DNA of 64,000 bases. Origin: Serratia nematodiphila DZ0503SBS1 (lineage in GTDB: Bacteria > Pseudomonadota > Gammaproteobacteria > Enterobacterales > Enterobacteriaceae). A model generated the notes under the pieces. It searched no databases and was not told the origin of the DNA. It saw only the letters and a program-made list of their open reading frames with translations. This document shows, piece by piece, positions 47,752-57,616 of this stretch (the stretch's first letter is position 1; each line of letters opens with the position of its first letter). Both the position numbers and the translations under genes were made by a program. The stretch covers positions 3,224,001 through 3,288,000 of the forward strand of contig NZ_JPUX01000001.1 of NCBI RefSeq assembly GCF_000738675.1, written 5' to 3'.

Positions 47752-48669
47752 ATGCCTGCTGTAAATCGCAAAGTCAGAAAAGCCGTGATCCCGGTTGCAG
47801 GCTTGGGTACGCGGATGTTGCCGGCCACCAAAGCCATTCCGAAAGAAATGCTGCCGCTGGTTGATAAACCTCTGATCCAATACGTCGTCAATGAGTGCAT
47901 TGCGGCGGGGATTAACGAGATTGTGCTGGTCACCCACTCCTCCAAGAACTCGATCGAAAACCATTTTGATACCAGTTTCGAACTCGAAGCGATGCTGGAA
48001 AAACGCGTCAAGCGCCAATTGCTGGACGAAGTGCAGTCGATCTGCCCGAAAGGCGTTACCGTGATGCAGGTTCGTCAGGGTAATGCCAAAGGCCTGGGGC
48101 ACGCGATTATGTGTGCCTACCCGATGGTGGGCGATGAACCGGTCGCGGTGGTGCTTCCGGACGTGATCCTCGACGAATACAGCGCCGATCCGAAAAAAGA
48201 CAACCTGCACGAAATGCTGCAGCGCTTCGAAGCCACCGGCGTCAGCCAGATCATGGTTGAACCCGTGCCGCATAAGGATGTCGGAAACTACGGCGTAGCC
48301 GACTGTAAGGGCGTTGATTTGCAACCGGGCGAAAGCGCGCCGATGGTCAGCGTGGTTGAGAAACCGTCACCGGATAAAGCCCCTTCCAACCTGGCGATTG
48401 TCGGTCGTTATGTGTTGTCCGCCGATATTTGGCCGCTGTTGGCGAAAACGCCTCCAGGCGCCGGCGATGAAATTCAGCTGACTGACAGCATCGAAATGCT
48501 GATGCGGCAGGAAACGGTGGAAGCGTATCACCTGAAAGGCGTGAGCCATGATTGCGGTAACAAGCTGGGTTACATGCAGGCCTTCGTGGAGTACGGCATG
48601 CGTCATGCCAGCCTGGGCAAAGAGTTTTCTCAGTGGCTGCAACAGGTTGTTGCCGCTGACAAGAAGTAA
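47752..48669 (+). CDS. galU: UTP-glucose-1-phosphate uridylyltransferase
   Basis: Makes UDP-glucose from glucose-1-phosphate and UTP. The nucleotide-binding signature is [20 protein letters not shown] at the N-terminus, with [20 protein letters not shown] and the substrate lysine further on. The ATG at 47752 with GAGGAAAT upstream gives 305 residues. It heads a three-gene set with ugd and the epimerase that drains UDP-glucose toward uronic acid sugars. Confidence 0.97.
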   Translation: MPAVNRKVRKAVIPVAGLGTRMLPATKAIPKEMLPLVDKPLIQYVVNECIAAGINEIVLVTHSSKNSIENHFDTSFELEAMLEKRVKRQLLDEVQSICPKGVTVMQVRQGNAKGLGHAIMCAYPMVGDEPVAVVLPDVILDEYSADPKKDNLHEMLQRFEATGVSQIMVEPVPHKDVGNYGVADCKGVDLQPGESAPMVSVVEKPSPDKAPSNLAIVGRYVLSADIWPLLAKTPPGAGDEIQLTDSIEMLMRQETVEAYHLKGVSHDCGNKLGYMQAFVEYGMRHASLGKEFSQWLQQVVAADKK

Positions 48670-48709
48670 TTTGATCTTTCGTCTTAATTTGAAAAACTAG
48701 GATTTTCAC

Positions 48710-50053
48710 ATGAAAGTAACAGTTTTTGGTATTGGTTATGTGGGGCTGGTACAGGCTGCCGTGCTGGCTGAAGTTGGCCATGATGTTATGTGCATCGATG
48801 TTGACGAACGAAAAGTCGAGAACCTGAAAAAAGGGAATATCCCGATTTTTGAACCGGGCCTGACGCCGCTGGTACAGCAAAACTATGAGGCTGGGCGCCT
48901 GCATTTCACCACCGATGCCAAAGCGGGCGTGGCGCACGGGAATATCCAGTTTATCGCCGTCGGTACGCCGCCGGATGAAGACGGTTCCGCCGATCTGAAA
49001 TATGTCACCGCGGTGGCGCGCACCATCGCCGAGCACATGACCGATCGCAAAGTGGTGATCGACAAATCTACCGTGCCGGTCGGTACGGCGGACAAAGTGC
49101 GTCAGGTGATGGCGGAAACGCTGGCAAAACGCGGCAGCAACGTGCCGTTCGACGTGGTGTCCAACCCTGAATTCCTGAAGGAAGGCGCTGCGGTGGCTGA
49201 CTGCATGCGCCCTGAGCGCATCGTGATCGGCACCGATAATAAAGAGGTGATCGAGCCTATTCGCGAGCTGTACGAGCCGTTTAACCGCAATCACGATCGT
49301 ATGATCATGATGGATATCCGCAGCGCGGAGCTGACCAAATATGCCGCCAACTGCATGCTGGCGACCAAAATCAGCTTTATGAACGAAATGTCCAACCTGG
49401 CGGAAATGTTGGGCGCGGACATCGAGAAAGTGCGTCAGGGCATCGGTTCCGATTCACGCATCGGTTATCACTTCATCTATCCTGGCTGTGGCTACGGTGG
49501 TTCTTGTTTCCCGAAAGATGTTCAGGCGCTGATCCGCACGGCGGAGCAGATCGGTTACCAACCGAAGCTGTTGCAGGCGGTAGAGCAGGTCAACTACCAA
49601 CAAAAAGACAAGCTGAACAGCTTTATCAAAGACTATTTCGGCAGCGATTTGAAGGGCAAAACCTTCGCACTGTGGGGTCTGGCGTTCAAGCCGAATACCG
49701 ATGACATGCGTGAAGCGTCCAGCCGTGTGCTGATGGAGCAGCTGTGGGCTGCCGGCGCCACCGTTCAGGCCTACGATCCGGAAGCGATGAACGAAGTTCA
49801 GCGCATCTATGGCCAGCGCGACGATTTGAAGCTGATGGGTACCAAAGAGGCTGCGTTGCATGGCGCCGATGCTCTGGTGATCTGTACCGAATGGCAGAAT
49901 TTCCGCGCGCCGGACTTTGATGTGATTAAGGGCGCGTTGAAGCAGCCGGTGATCTTCGATGGACGTAACCTGTACGATCCTGAGCGTTTGGCGAATCGCG
50001 GCTTTACCTACTATGCGATTGGCCGCGGTGCCTCGATTAAACCGGTTATTTAA
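48710..50053 (+). CDS. ugd: UDP-glucose 6-dehydrogenase
   Basis: Oxidises UDP-glucose to UDP-glucuronate with two NAD+. The Rossmann motif is [20 protein letters not shown], and the catalytic Cys lies in [15 protein letters not shown] (second Cys). It is 447 residues of the longer type, not the 388-residue E. coli Ugd. It lies 40 bp after galU and is followed at once by the epimerase. UDP-glucuronate is also the precursor of 4-amino-4-deoxy-L-arabinose on lipid A. Confidence 0.96.
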   Translation: MKVTVFGIGYVGLVQAAVLAEVGHDVMCIDVDERKVENLKKGNIPIFEPGLTPLVQQNYEAGRLHFTTDAKAGVAHGNIQFIAVGTPPDEDGSADLKYVTAVARTIAEHMTDRKVVIDKSTVPVGTADKVRQVMAETLAKRGSNVPFDVVSNPEFLKEGAAVADCMRPERIVIGTDNKEVIEPIRELYEPFNRNHDRMIMMDIRSAELTKYAANCMLATKISFMNEMSNLAEMLGADIEKVRQGIGSDSRIGYHFIYPGCGYGGSCFPKDVQALIRTAEQIGYQPKLLQAVEQVNYQQKDKLNSFIKDYFGSDLKGKTFALWGLAFKPNTDDMREASSRVLMEQLWAAGATVQAYDPEAMNEVQRIYGQRDDLKLMGTKEAALHGADALVICTEWQNFRAPDFDVIKGALKQPVIFDGRNLYDPERLANRGFTYYAIGRGASIKPVI

Positions 50054-50062
50054 GGAGTGGGC

Positions 50063-51073
50063 ATGAAATTCCTGGTTACAGGCGCCGCAGGGTTTATTGG
50101 TTATCACGTTGCAGAGCGTTTGTTGACCGCCGGGCATCAGGTTGTCGGCATCGATAACCTGAATGACTATTATGACGTGGGCCTGAAAATGGCCCGTCTG
50201 GACAGACTGGCGGATAAGCCGGGATTCCGCTTCATCAAGTTGGATTTGGCCGATCGTGAAGGCATGGCGACATTGTTCGCCGAGCATCAGTTCCAACGAG
50301 TCATTCATTTGGGTGCCCAAGCCGGCGTGCGTTATTCGCTGGTCAACCCGTTGGCTTATGCGGACGCTAACCTGATCGGTCATTTGAACGTTCTGGAAGG
50401 CTGCCGTCATAATAAGGTCGAGCATTTACTTTACGCTTCCTCCAGCTCTGTTTATGGCCTCAATCGCAAGTTGCCGTTTGCTACCGAAGATTCTGTCGAC
50501 CACCCTGTGTCACTGTATGCGGCAACCAAAAAAGCCAATGAGCTGATGTCACACAGTTACGCTCATTTATACGGTCTCCCGACGACGGGGCTACGCTTCT
50601 TTACCGTATATGGTCCCTGGGGGCGTCCGGATATGGCGCTGTTCAAGTTTACCAAGGCCATATTGGCGGGGGAGAGCATCGATGTATATAACCACGGTGA
50701 AATGCACCGTGACTTTACTTACATTGATGATATCACCGAGGCGATTGTGCGGCTGCAGGCGGTTATTCCGCAGGCAGATCCGTCATGGACCGTTGAACAG
50801 GGATCGCCGGCGACCAGTTCCGCGCCGTATCATGTTTATAATATCGGCAATAACACCCCCGTTAAACTGATGGAATATATCACGGCGTTGGAGCAGGCTT
50901 TGGGGCTAACTGCCCGCAAGAATATGCTGCCAATGCAACCTGGCGATGTGATGGATACCAGCGCGGATACCGCGGAGCTTTATCGTGACATTGGTTTTAA
51001 GCCGGAAACCAGCGTTGAAGAGGGTGTGAAGCGCTTTGTTGATTGGTATAAGGCATTCTACCAGGTTCAATAA
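50063..51073 (+). CDS. NAD-dependent epimerase, probable UDP-glucuronate 4-epimerase
   Basis: Extended short-chain dehydrogenase/reductase (336 residues) predicted to convert UDP-glucuronate to UDP-galacturonate. Features: VTGAAGFIGYHVAERLL for NAD, the SSSSVYG segment with catalytic Ser/Thr, and YAATKKANE with the Tyr and Lys (YxxxK). The stretch QAGVRYSLVNPLAYADANL and the DVMDTSADT ending are typical of UDP-GlcA 4-epimerases. AAGGAG precedes the ATG at 50063; a GTG two codons earlier is less likely. Substrate is inferred from the ugd neighbour. Confidence 0.85.
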   Translation: MKFLVTGAAGFIGYHVAERLLTAGHQVVGIDNLNDYYDVGLKMARLDRLADKPGFRFIKLDLADREGMATLFAEHQFQRVIHLGAQAGVRYSLVNPLAYADANLIGHLNVLEGCRHNKVEHLLYASSSSVYGLNRKLPFATEDSVDHPVSLYAATKKANELMSHSYAHLYGLPTTGLRFFTVYGPWGRPDMALFKFTKAILAGESIDVYNHGEMHRDFTYIDDITEAIVRLQAVIPQADPSWTVEQGSPATSSAPYHVYNIGNNTPVKLMEYITALEQALGLTARKNMLPMQPGDVMDTSADTAELYRDIGFKPETSVEEGVKRFVDWYKAFYQVQ

Positions 51074-51094
51074 TTGAACGAGGGTATATGCGAC

Positions 51095-51119
51095 AAAGGG
51101 GCCTTAGGGCCCTTTTTTA
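51095..51119 (+). terminator. Rho-independent terminator of galU-ugd-epimerase
   Basis: AAAGGGGCC, a 3-nt loop, and GGGCCCTTT (one mismatch in the stem), followed by a T-run, 22 bp after the epimerase stop. Confidence 0.8.
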
Positions 51120-51212
51120 TCGCGTGAACCTCATGCAAGGAACAAAATGCGAATTAGGATATTTACTAAAAGGAAAGGGGTGAGGCAGGATCGCGGCGAT
51201 AAGCTTTAAAAT

Positions 51213-51239
51213 GAAAAGGCCCCCCGCAGGGAGCCTTTC
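51213..51239 (-). terminator. Rho-independent terminator of hns
   Basis: On the minus strand AAAGGCTCCC / GGGGGGCCTTT with a TGC loop, followed by T residues, 21 bp after the hns stop. Confidence 0.8.
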
Positions 51240-51259
51240 AGATACGGGCTGAATCGCTA

Positions 51260-51667
51260 TTACAGCAGGAAATCGTCCAGAGATTTACCTTGCTCTTCGA
51301 TAGCTTTCTTAATCACCGCTGGAGTACGGCCTTGGCCGGTCCAGGTTTTCAATTCGCCGTTTTCGTCTTTATATTGGTATTTAGCAGGACGTGCTGCGCG
51401 TTTTGCTTTACCGGCAGCCTTGTTGGCAGCCATGGTTTGCAGCAGTTCATTCGGATCGATACCGTCAGCAATCAGCATTTCGCGGTATTGCTGCAGTTTA
51501 CGGGTGCGTTCTTCGATTTCTGCTTGAGCCTGGCTGTCTTCTTCGCGACGTTCGTTCACAACAACTTCCAGTTTCTCGAGCATTTCTTCCAGCGTTTCCA
51601 GTGTGCATTCTCTTGCCTGGGCGCGCAGAGTGCGGATGTTGTTCAAAATCTTTAATGCTTCGCTCAT
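51260..51667 (-). CDS. hns: Nucleoid-associated silencer H-NS
   Basis: Global DNA-binding protein that silences AT-rich and horizontally acquired genes. An N-terminal coiled-coil oligomerisation domain ([20 protein letters not shown] and the helices after it) is joined by a basic linker ([16 protein letters not shown]) to the DNA-binding domain with TWTGQGRTP, the AT-hook-like core that reads the minor groove. It is 135 residues. Convergent to the epimerase gene, with tdk divergent. Confidence 0.98.
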   Translation of the reverse strand: MSEALKILNNIRTLRAQARECTLETLEEMLEKLEVVVNERREEDSQAQAEIEERTRKLQQYREMLIADGIDPNELLQTMAANKAAGKAKRAARPAKYQYKDENGELKTWTGQGRTPAVIKKAIEEQGKSLDDFLL

Positions 51668-51708
51668 TGTCCTAGTCTCAAATTATATTGGTGGGGGGCG
51701 TCTCGATA

Positions 51709-51737
51709 ATAATAGAGCGCTATTTTCTTTTCTGCAA
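51709..51737 (-). promoter_or_regulatory. hns promoter
   Basis: On the minus strand TTGCAG (51732-51737), 17 bp, TATTAT (51709-51714), about 45 bp upstream of the hns ATG. It sits in an AT-rich region where H-NS could bind its own gene. Confidence 0.65.
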
Positions 51738-52367
51738 TAGCCAAATTGACTTGAATACTCAAATTTACCTTTTAAAAAACCGTTAATCGGATCTGTCCGA
51801 CTAATATAGGAAGGGCTGTTAACTATTACCCTTGTCGCACTTAAGTCAAAATTTCAGCAGGCATGCTTTAAAAGGCGCGTGTCGCAAGGCTTTCATCGAT
51901 AAGTTATCGCCGTAATTTATATCAATATTACAATGGGTTCTGTGGGCTTAATCACGTCATGGCAAGGCAGACATTGTAAACAATAGGGGTATATAGGTAA
52001 AGATTGCGTCAGGAAACGTCGGGGACAGCGGAGGTGATTAAATGCCCTGTATTGGCCCCGTGTATAATAGACTGGCGCGCCGTTGCGGTTGCGGCACCCG
52101 CCGCGGCGAAAGGGTGATTATGCATTAATGGGCAAATGATCGCGGTTAACCATTAGCAAGAATTAATAGTGATGACAGGCATACATTATCCTGTAAATAG
52201 CTGTAAAAAGAACGGGCCGACAGAACGATATGTTTCGCTTGAAAGCGCATTATTACGGCGAACGCAATATTCGTTCGCTTTGGGCTGAGCCTGGGGGGCG
52301 GTTTATGGTACACTTACCGTCCTAATCGACATTTGAATATTTCTTATACCATCGGAGTTGCGGGGCC
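51738..52367. other. Long hns-tdk intergenic region
   Basis: About 630 bp with no supported gene. The hns-proximal half is AT-rich and contains a possible TATAAT (52072-52077). A GC-rich hairpin-forming stretch lies at 52079-52108. The last 100 bp should contain the tdk promoter, but I could not fix its -35. The same interval is long in other enterobacteria. Confidence 0.5.
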
Positions 52368-52952
52368 ATGGCTCAACTTTATTTTTATTACTCTGCGATG
52401 AATGCCGGCAAGTCCACCGCGCTGCTACAGTCTTCATATAACTATCAAGAACGTGGTATGCGCACGCTGGTGTTCACTGCGGAGATCGATCACCGCTTTG
52501 GCGTAGGTAAGGTCAGCTCGCGCATCGGTTTATCCTCGCAGGCCCAGCTCTATAACAACGACTCGATGCTGTACGCCATGATTCAGCAAGAGCATCAACA
52601 GCAGCCGGTGCATTGTGTACTGCTGGATGAAAGCCAGTTCCTGACCAAGGCGCAGGTTGAGCAATTGTGCGATGTGGTGGACCAACTGGACATTCCCGTA
52701 TTGTGCTACGGCCTGCGTACCGATTTTCTCGGTGAGCTGTTTACCGGCAGCCAATATTTGCTGGCCTGGGCCGATAAGCTGGTGGAATTGAAAACCATCT
52801 GTCACTGCGGGCGCAAAGCCAATATGGTGTTGCGGTTGGATGAAAACGGCCAGGCGATGCACGCCGGTGAGCAGGTGGTGATTGGCGGTAACGAGAGCTA
52901 TGTCTCCGTCTGCCGCAAGCATTATAAAGAGGCGATTCACTCCCTGGAGTAG
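52368..52952 (+). CDS. tdk: Thymidine kinase
   Basis: Phosphorylates thymidine and deoxyuridine in pyrimidine salvage. P-loop [14 protein letters not shown] at the N-terminus, the Mg-binding [10 protein letters not shown], the substrate lasso with zinc ligands ([12 protein letters not shown] and VCRKHYKEA). It is 194 residues with ATG at 52368. Divergent from hns and convergent with adhE, as in E. coli. Confidence 0.96.
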   Translation: MAQLYFYYSAMNAGKSTALLQSSYNYQERGMRTLVFTAEIDHRFGVGKVSSRIGLSSQAQLYNNDSMLYAMIQQEHQQQPVHCVLLDESQFLTKAQVEQLCDVVDQLDIPVLCYGLRTDFLGELFTGSQYLLAWADKLVELKTICHCGRKANMVLRLDENGQAMHAGEQVVIGGNESYVSVCRKHYKEAIHSLE

Positions 52953-52961
52953 GGGAGAAAA

Positions 52962-52995
52962 CGCCGCCAAAGCCCGCTGAGGCGTTTTGGCGGCG
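52962..52995 (+). terminator. Terminator-like hairpin after tdk
   Basis: Perfect 10-bp stem CGCCGCCAAA / TTTGGCGGCG with a 14-nt loop, 10 bp after the tdk stop. Confidence 0.6.
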
Positions 52996-53024
52996 TGAGT
53001 CGAAATGCAGCGCCTCCGGCGCAA

Positions 53025-53054
53025 TAAAAAACCCGCCGTTTGGCGGGTTTTTTT
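53025..53054. terminator. Bidirectional terminator between tdk and adhE
   Basis: A-run, AAACCCGCC / GGCGGGTTT stem with a 4-nt loop, T-run. It is the obvious end of adhE on the minus strand and also stops read-through from tdk. Confidence 0.88.
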
Positions 53055-53071
53055 ATCGGTTCACGAAACCG

Positions 53072-55744
53072 TTATTTCTTGGGCTTCTTTACCGCGGCTT
53101 TGGCTGCAGCCGGAGCTGCCGCTTCCTCTTCGACTGCTTCGCTGAATTCGCGGCCGTAGAAGGTATCCAGCATGATTTGCTTCAGTTCGGCAATCAGCGG
53201 ATAGCGTGGGTTGGCGCCGGTGCATTGGTCGTCGAACGCGTCTTCCGACAGCTTGTCGACTTTCGCCAGGAAGTCCGCCTCCTGCACACCCGCCTCACGG
53301 ATGGAGGTTGGGATGCCCAACTCGGTTTTCAGCTCGTCCAGCCAGGCCAGCAGTTTCTCAATCTTCTGCGCGGTGCGGTCGCCCGGTGCGCTCAGGCCGA
53401 GGTGGTCGGCGATTTCAGCGTAGCGGCGGCGCGCCTGAGGGCGGTCGTACTGGCTGAAGGCCGTCTGCTTGGTCGGGTTGTCGTTCGCGTTGTAGCGAAT
53501 GACGTTGGAAATCAGCATCGCGTTGGCCAGGCCGTGCGGAATGTGGAACTCCGAACCCAGTTTGTGCGCCATGGAGTGACAAACCCCGAGGAAGGCGTTG
53601 GCGAAAGCGATACCGGCGATGGTGGCGGCGTTGTGCACGCGTTCACGGGCAACCGGGTTTTTCGCGCCTTCTTTGTAGCTGGCCGGCAGATACTCTTTCA
53701 ACAGTTTCAGCGCCTGCAGCGCCTGGCCGTCGGAGTATTCGTTCGCCAGCACCGAGACGTAGGCTTCCAGCGCGTGGGTCACCGCATCCAGGCCACCGAA
53801 GGCGCACAGGGATTTCGGCATGTTCATCACCAGGTTGGCGTCGACAATCGCCATGTCCGGGGTCAGCGCATAGTCGGCCAGCGGGTATTTCTGCCCGGTG
53901 GCGTCGTCGGTCACGACCGCGAACGGCGTGACTTCCGAACCGGTGCCTGAGGTTGTGGTGATGGCGATCATTTTCGCTTTCACGCCCATTTTCGGGAATT
54001 TGTAGATACGCTTGCGGATGTCCATGAAGCGCAGCGCCAGATCCTCGAAGTGGGTTTCAGGATGTTCGTACAGCACCCACATGATTTTCGCGGCGTCCAT
54101 CGGCGAACCGCCGCCCAGCGCGATGATGACGTCCGGTTTGAAGGAGTTCATCTGCTCGGCGCCTTTACGCACGATGCTCAGCGTCGGATCGGCTTCCACT
54201 TCGAAGAACACTTCGGTTTCGATGCCGTGAGACTTCAGAACCTTGGTGATCTGGTCAGCATAGCCGTTGTTGAACAGGAAACGGTCGGTCACGATGAAGG
54301 CGCGTTTCGCCCCGTCGGTCGCCACTTCTTCCAGCGCGATAGGCAGCGAGCCACGGCGGAAGTAGATCGATTTCGGAAGTTTGTGCCACAACATGTTTTC
54401 TGCTCGCTTCGCTACAGTTTTCTTGTTGATCAGGTGTTTAGGTCCGACGTTTTCAGAGATGGAGTTGCCACCCCAGGAACCGCAACCCAGCGTCAGCGAA
54501 GGCGCGAGTTTGAAGTTGTACAGGTCGCCGATACCGCCCTGAGAAGCCGGGGTGTTGATCAGGATGCGAGCCGTTTTCATTTTATCGCCGAAGTAGGCGA
54601 TGCGAGCCGTTTGGTTATCCTGGTCGGTGTACAGGCAGGACGTGTGGCCGATACCGCCCATGGCGACCAGTTTTTCGGCTTTGGCGACCGCGTCTTCGAA
54701 GTCTTTGGCACGGTACATCGCCAGGGTAGGCGACAGTTTTTCATGTGCGAAAGGTTCGGACTCGTCGACCAGCTTCACTTCACCGATCAGCACTTTGGTG
54801 TTGGCCGGCACTTTGATGCCTGCCATTTCGGCGATTTTCGGTGCGGATTGCCCGACGATGGCCGCATTCAGACCGCCGTTTTTCAGGATGATGTCCTGCA
54901 CCGCTTTCAGTTCTTTACCCTGCAGCAGATAGCCGCCGTGGGAAGCGAAGCGTTCGCGTACCGCATCATAGATAGCGTCAACGACGATGACCGACTGTTC
55001 GGAAGCGCAGATAACGCCGCTGTCGAAGGTTTTGGACATCAGGATAGAGGCGACCACGCGCTTAATGTCTGCGGTTTCGTCTACCACGACCGGCGTATTA
55101 CCGGCGCCGACGCCGATGGCGGGTTTGCCGGAGCTGTAGGCGGCTTTCACCATGCCCGGGCCACCGGTGGCCAGGATCAGGTTGATGTCAGGGTGGTGCA
55201 TCAGCTGGTTGGACAGCTCGACGGTAGGTTGGTCGATCCAACCGATGATGTCTTTCGGCGCGCCGGCGGCGATAGCGGCTTGCAGCACGATATCGGCGGC
55301 TTTATTGGTGGCATTCTTCGCACGCGGGTGCGGCGAGAAGATGATGCCGTTGCGGGTTTTCAGGCTGATCAGCGCTTTGAAGATCGCGGTAGAAGTTGGG
55401 TTGGTGGTAGGGACGATACCGCAAATCAGGCCGATAGGTTCGGCGATGGTGATGGTACCGAAAGTGTCATCTTCAGACAGGATGCCACAGGTTTTTTCAT
55501 CTTTATAGGCGTTGTAGATGTACTCGGAAGCGAAGTGGTTTTTGATCACTTTGTCTTCGACGATACCCATTCCGGATTCTTCCACGGCCATTTTGGCCAA
55601 CGGGATACGGGCATCAGCAGCGGCGAGGGCGGCAGCGCGGAAGATTTTATCCACTTGCTCTTGAGTGAAGTTGGCATATTCGCGCTGGGCTTTTTTGACA
55701 CGTGCGACAAGCTCGTTCAGTTCAGCGACATTCGTTACAGCCAT
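53072..55744 (-). CDS. adhE: Bifunctional acetaldehyde-CoA/alcohol dehydrogenase AdhE
   Basis: Makes ethanol from acetyl-CoA in two NADH-dependent steps during fermentation and assembles into spirosomes. The N-terminal aldehyde dehydrogenase domain (about residues 1-440) has the catalytic Cys in GVICASEQSVIV. The C-terminal iron-dependent alcohol dehydrogenase (about 450-870) has GGGSPMDAAKIMWV and the metal-binding HSMAHKLGSEFHIPHG. It is 890 residues with an Ala/Lys-rich tail. Translation starts at 55744 with GGAGAG upstream. Confidence 0.98.
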   Translation of the reverse strand: MAVTNVAELNELVARVKKAQREYANFTQEQVDKIFRAAALAAADARIPLAKMAVEESGMGIVEDKVIKNHFASEYIYNAYKDEKTCGILSEDDTFGTITIAEPIGLICGIVPTTNPTSTAIFKALISLKTRNGIIFSPHPRAKNATNKAADIVLQAAIAAGAPKDIIGWIDQPTVELSNQLMHHPDINLILATGGPGMVKAAYSSGKPAIGVGAGNTPVVVDETADIKRVVASILMSKTFDSGVICASEQSVIVVDAIYDAVRERFASHGGYLLQGKELKAVQDIILKNGGLNAAIVGQSAPKIAEMAGIKVPANTKVLIGEVKLVDESEPFAHEKLSPTLAMYRAKDFEDAVAKAEKLVAMGGIGHTSCLYTDQDNQTARIAYFGDKMKTARILINTPASQGGIGDLYNFKLAPSLTLGCGSWGGNSISENVGPKHLINKKTVAKRAENMLWHKLPKSIYFRRGSLPIALEEVATDGAKRAFIVTDRFLFNNGYADQITKVLKSHGIETEVFFEVEADPTLSIVRKGAEQMNSFKPDVIIALGGGSPMDAAKIMWVLYEHPETHFEDLALRFMDIRKRIYKFPKMGVKAKMIAITTTSGTGSEVTPFAVVTDDATGQKYPLADYALTPDMAIVDANLVMNMPKSLCAFGGLDAVTHALEAYVSVLANEYSDGQALQALKLLKEYLPASYKEGAKNPVARERVHNAATIAGIAFANAFLGVCHSMAHKLGSEFHIPHGLANAMLISNVIRYNANDNPTKQTAFSQYDRPQARRRYAEIADHLGLSAPGDRTAQKIEKLLAWLDELKTELGIPTSIREAGVQEADFLAKVDKLSEDAFDDQCTGANPRYPLIAELKQIMLDTFYGREFSEAVEEEAAAPAAAKAAVKKPKK

Positions 55745-56275
55745 AATGCTCTCCTGATAATGTTAAACTCTTTCAGTAAATAAGCCGTGCGAGCCACTAG
55801 TATAGTCATAACGGGAATAGACGGTGATTCGAATACCGGGGGGGTCCCGCGTTATTTCTTCGCATGCTGCTGATTTGCTTAAAGAGCTTTACCCTGCGCC
55901 AACCGGAGGGGCAGGCAGTGAAGAGAACGGAACCGGCTGGATTGCCACCGACTTTGTTCTACTCCCTGACTACGACTAAGAGCTTACCCACTGTTGGGTA
56001 GTTAATTTGTGATCTAAATCATGAAAAGTGCAAGCTGACACCTTTCAGCTTGACGGTGTTGAGAGTGGTTATCAATAACTGTGATCGATGACTCTTTTTT
56101 CAACATAAAAAATCAAAAGGCCATACATCACTTTAACAAAGGGCATTTGTTTTGTTGCCTAACTTGCTGGTAGTCAAAAATGCTGCTCTGGCCGGATGGA
56201 TTACCCGCGGCAATTCCATTACATTAGCGCGCATAGGCAGCACACCTTTTTATAGCACTTAACGCGGAGCCATCT
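55745..56275. promoter_or_regulatory. adhE-ychE control region
   Basis: 531 bp without a gene. On the adhE side are hairpins TACCCA/TGGGTA (about 55986-56001) and CAAGCTGA/TCAGCTTG (56031-56052). A CRP/FNR-like TGTGA-N6-TCATG lies at 56008-56023, with two mismatches. E. coli adhE has a long folded leader and redox control, so these are plausible control elements but not assignable from sequence alone. Confidence 0.4.
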
Positions 56276-56920
56276 GTGGGCCAATCTCTGTTGGATCTTT
56301 CCGGCTTTATCAAGTTCTTTGTCGGTCTGTTTGCGCTGGTCAACCCGGTGGGCATCTTGCCGGTGTTTATCAGCATGACCAGCTACCAGGCGGAAGCAGG
56401 GCGCAATAAAACCAACCTGACCGCCAACCTGTCGGTCGCCATTATTCTGTGGACATCGCTGTTCCTGGGCGAAGGGATCTTGCGGATGTTCGGCATCTCC
56501 ATCGATTCGTTCCGCATCGCCGGCGGTATTCTGGTGGTGACCATCGCCATGTCGATGATCAGCGGCAAGCTGGGAGAAGACAAACAGAACAAACAGGAAA
56601 AATCGGAGAGCGCGATCCGCGAGAGCATCGGCGTGGTGCCGTTAGCGCTGCCGCTGATGGCGGGGCCGGGGGCGATCAGTTCCACCATCGTGTGGAGTTC
56701 CCGTTATCACAACTGGCAAAGCCTGCTCGGCTTTACGGTCGCGATCGCCTTGTTCGCCTTTTGCTGTTGGTTGTTGTTCCGCGCCGCGCCGCTGTTGGTG
56801 CGTTTGCTTGGGCAGACCGGCATCAACGTGATCACCCGTATCATGGGTCTGTTGCTGATGGCGCTCGGGATCGAGTTTATCGTTACCGGCATTAAGGCGA
56901 TATTCCCCGGCCTGTTGTAA
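56276..56920 (+). CDS. ychE: MarC/YchE family inner-membrane protein
   Basis: A 214-residue protein with six membrane helices, of the MarC/NAAT family (amino-acid transporter-like); function uncertain. FFVGLFALVNPVGILPVFIS and GVVPLALPLMAGPGAISSTI are highly conserved. The start is GTG with GCGGAG upstream. It lies between adhE (divergent) and the opp genes, as in E. coli. Confidence 0.93.
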   Translation: MGQSLLDLSGFIKFFVGLFALVNPVGILPVFISMTSYQAEAGRNKTNLTANLSVAIILWTSLFLGEGILRMFGISIDSFRIAGGILVVTIAMSMISGKLGEDKQNKQEKSESAIRESIGVVPLALPLMAGPGAISSTIVWSSRYHNWQSLLGFTVAIALFAFCCWLLFRAAPLLVRLLGQTGINVITRIMGLLLMALGIEFIVTGIKAIFPGLL

Positions 56921-56930
56921 TACCCTTTGT

Positions 56931-56963
56931 TTAGCCGCGCACCTTTCGCCTTGGCGCGGCTAA
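56931..56963 (+). terminator. Hairpin after ychE
   Basis: Perfect 10-bp stem TTAGCCGCGC / GCGCGGCTAA with a 13-nt loop, 10 bp after the ychE stop, followed by an AT-rich tail. Confidence 0.65.
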
Positions 56964-57557
56964 AATTAATTTTAAAGTTTAAATTATTTATTGGTTCGCA
57001 TTATTATAGTGCACAGGATGAATAAAATTTATGCGGTTGCACTCTTATGTTGCATAAATCTCATGTTGCTGTGCAAAAAAAACGCTAAGCGTTATTTCAG
57101 ACACTTTTCTTCCCCCATTTCCACGCGTTTTGCCCCCGTTCAACGGTAAAGCTGTTGTTAAATTAATCACATCATTCTGTGGGGCTTGTCTCACTTTCAT
57201 CCAGGTGTTATTAGTGATTAACCGACCATAGGCAGGTGTTTGTTCTTTGAATGTCCGGATTGTTAACTGAATGTTTCTTTGTGCGGTAATGAGATTGCGT
57301 TGATGGTTTCAAATGAAATGATTTCGTCTTTTTTTTCTTTAAAATCATAGCGATGATTTTGTTTCTCTGCGCCATCGATCTTGGGGGCCGGATCGGGCTT
57401 CGTGCGATAAAAGAGAATTGCTTAACATTTTCGTAAAATTTATTGGCTATGGAATTTGGCTTCTGCTAATTTCCGAGCAACTTTCCCGTGGTCAATTAAC
57501 TGAAATGCGCCATAAAAACGGGAATGATTTTTGCTGGTATCCGTTTATTTAGAATTC
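56964..57557. other. Upstream region of the opp operon
   Basis: About 590 bp, AT-rich, no gene seen. It contains T-rich tracts near 57320-57340 and should hold the opp promoters; none could be picked with certainty. Confidence 0.45.
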
Positions 57558-57580
57558 TTATAAACACTTCACAAACTTCG
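57558..57580 (+). promoter_or_regulatory. Possible GcvB target in the oppA leader
   Basis: The segment ATAAACACTTCACAAACTTC, 37 bases before the oppA start, is C/A-rich and unstructured, like the sites bound by the G/U-rich region of the GcvB small RNA. In E. coli and Salmonella GcvB represses oppA. Inference from composition and position only. Confidence 0.35.
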
Positions 57581-57616
57581 ATAAGCGATGCTTGTCGGTG
57601 AAAAGGAGCCTCGATT

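Noticed and set aside
54050..55783. 577-codon open frame antisense to adhE
   Set aside because: It is the mirror of a highly conserved gene with strong codon bias. The translation is low-complexity (rich in His, Gln, Phe and Asp) and has no ribosome site.
56008..56023. Firm CRP or FNR site for adhE
   Set aside because: TGTGA-N6-TCATG has two mismatches and the FNR reading is also imperfect; kept only as a note in the control region entry.
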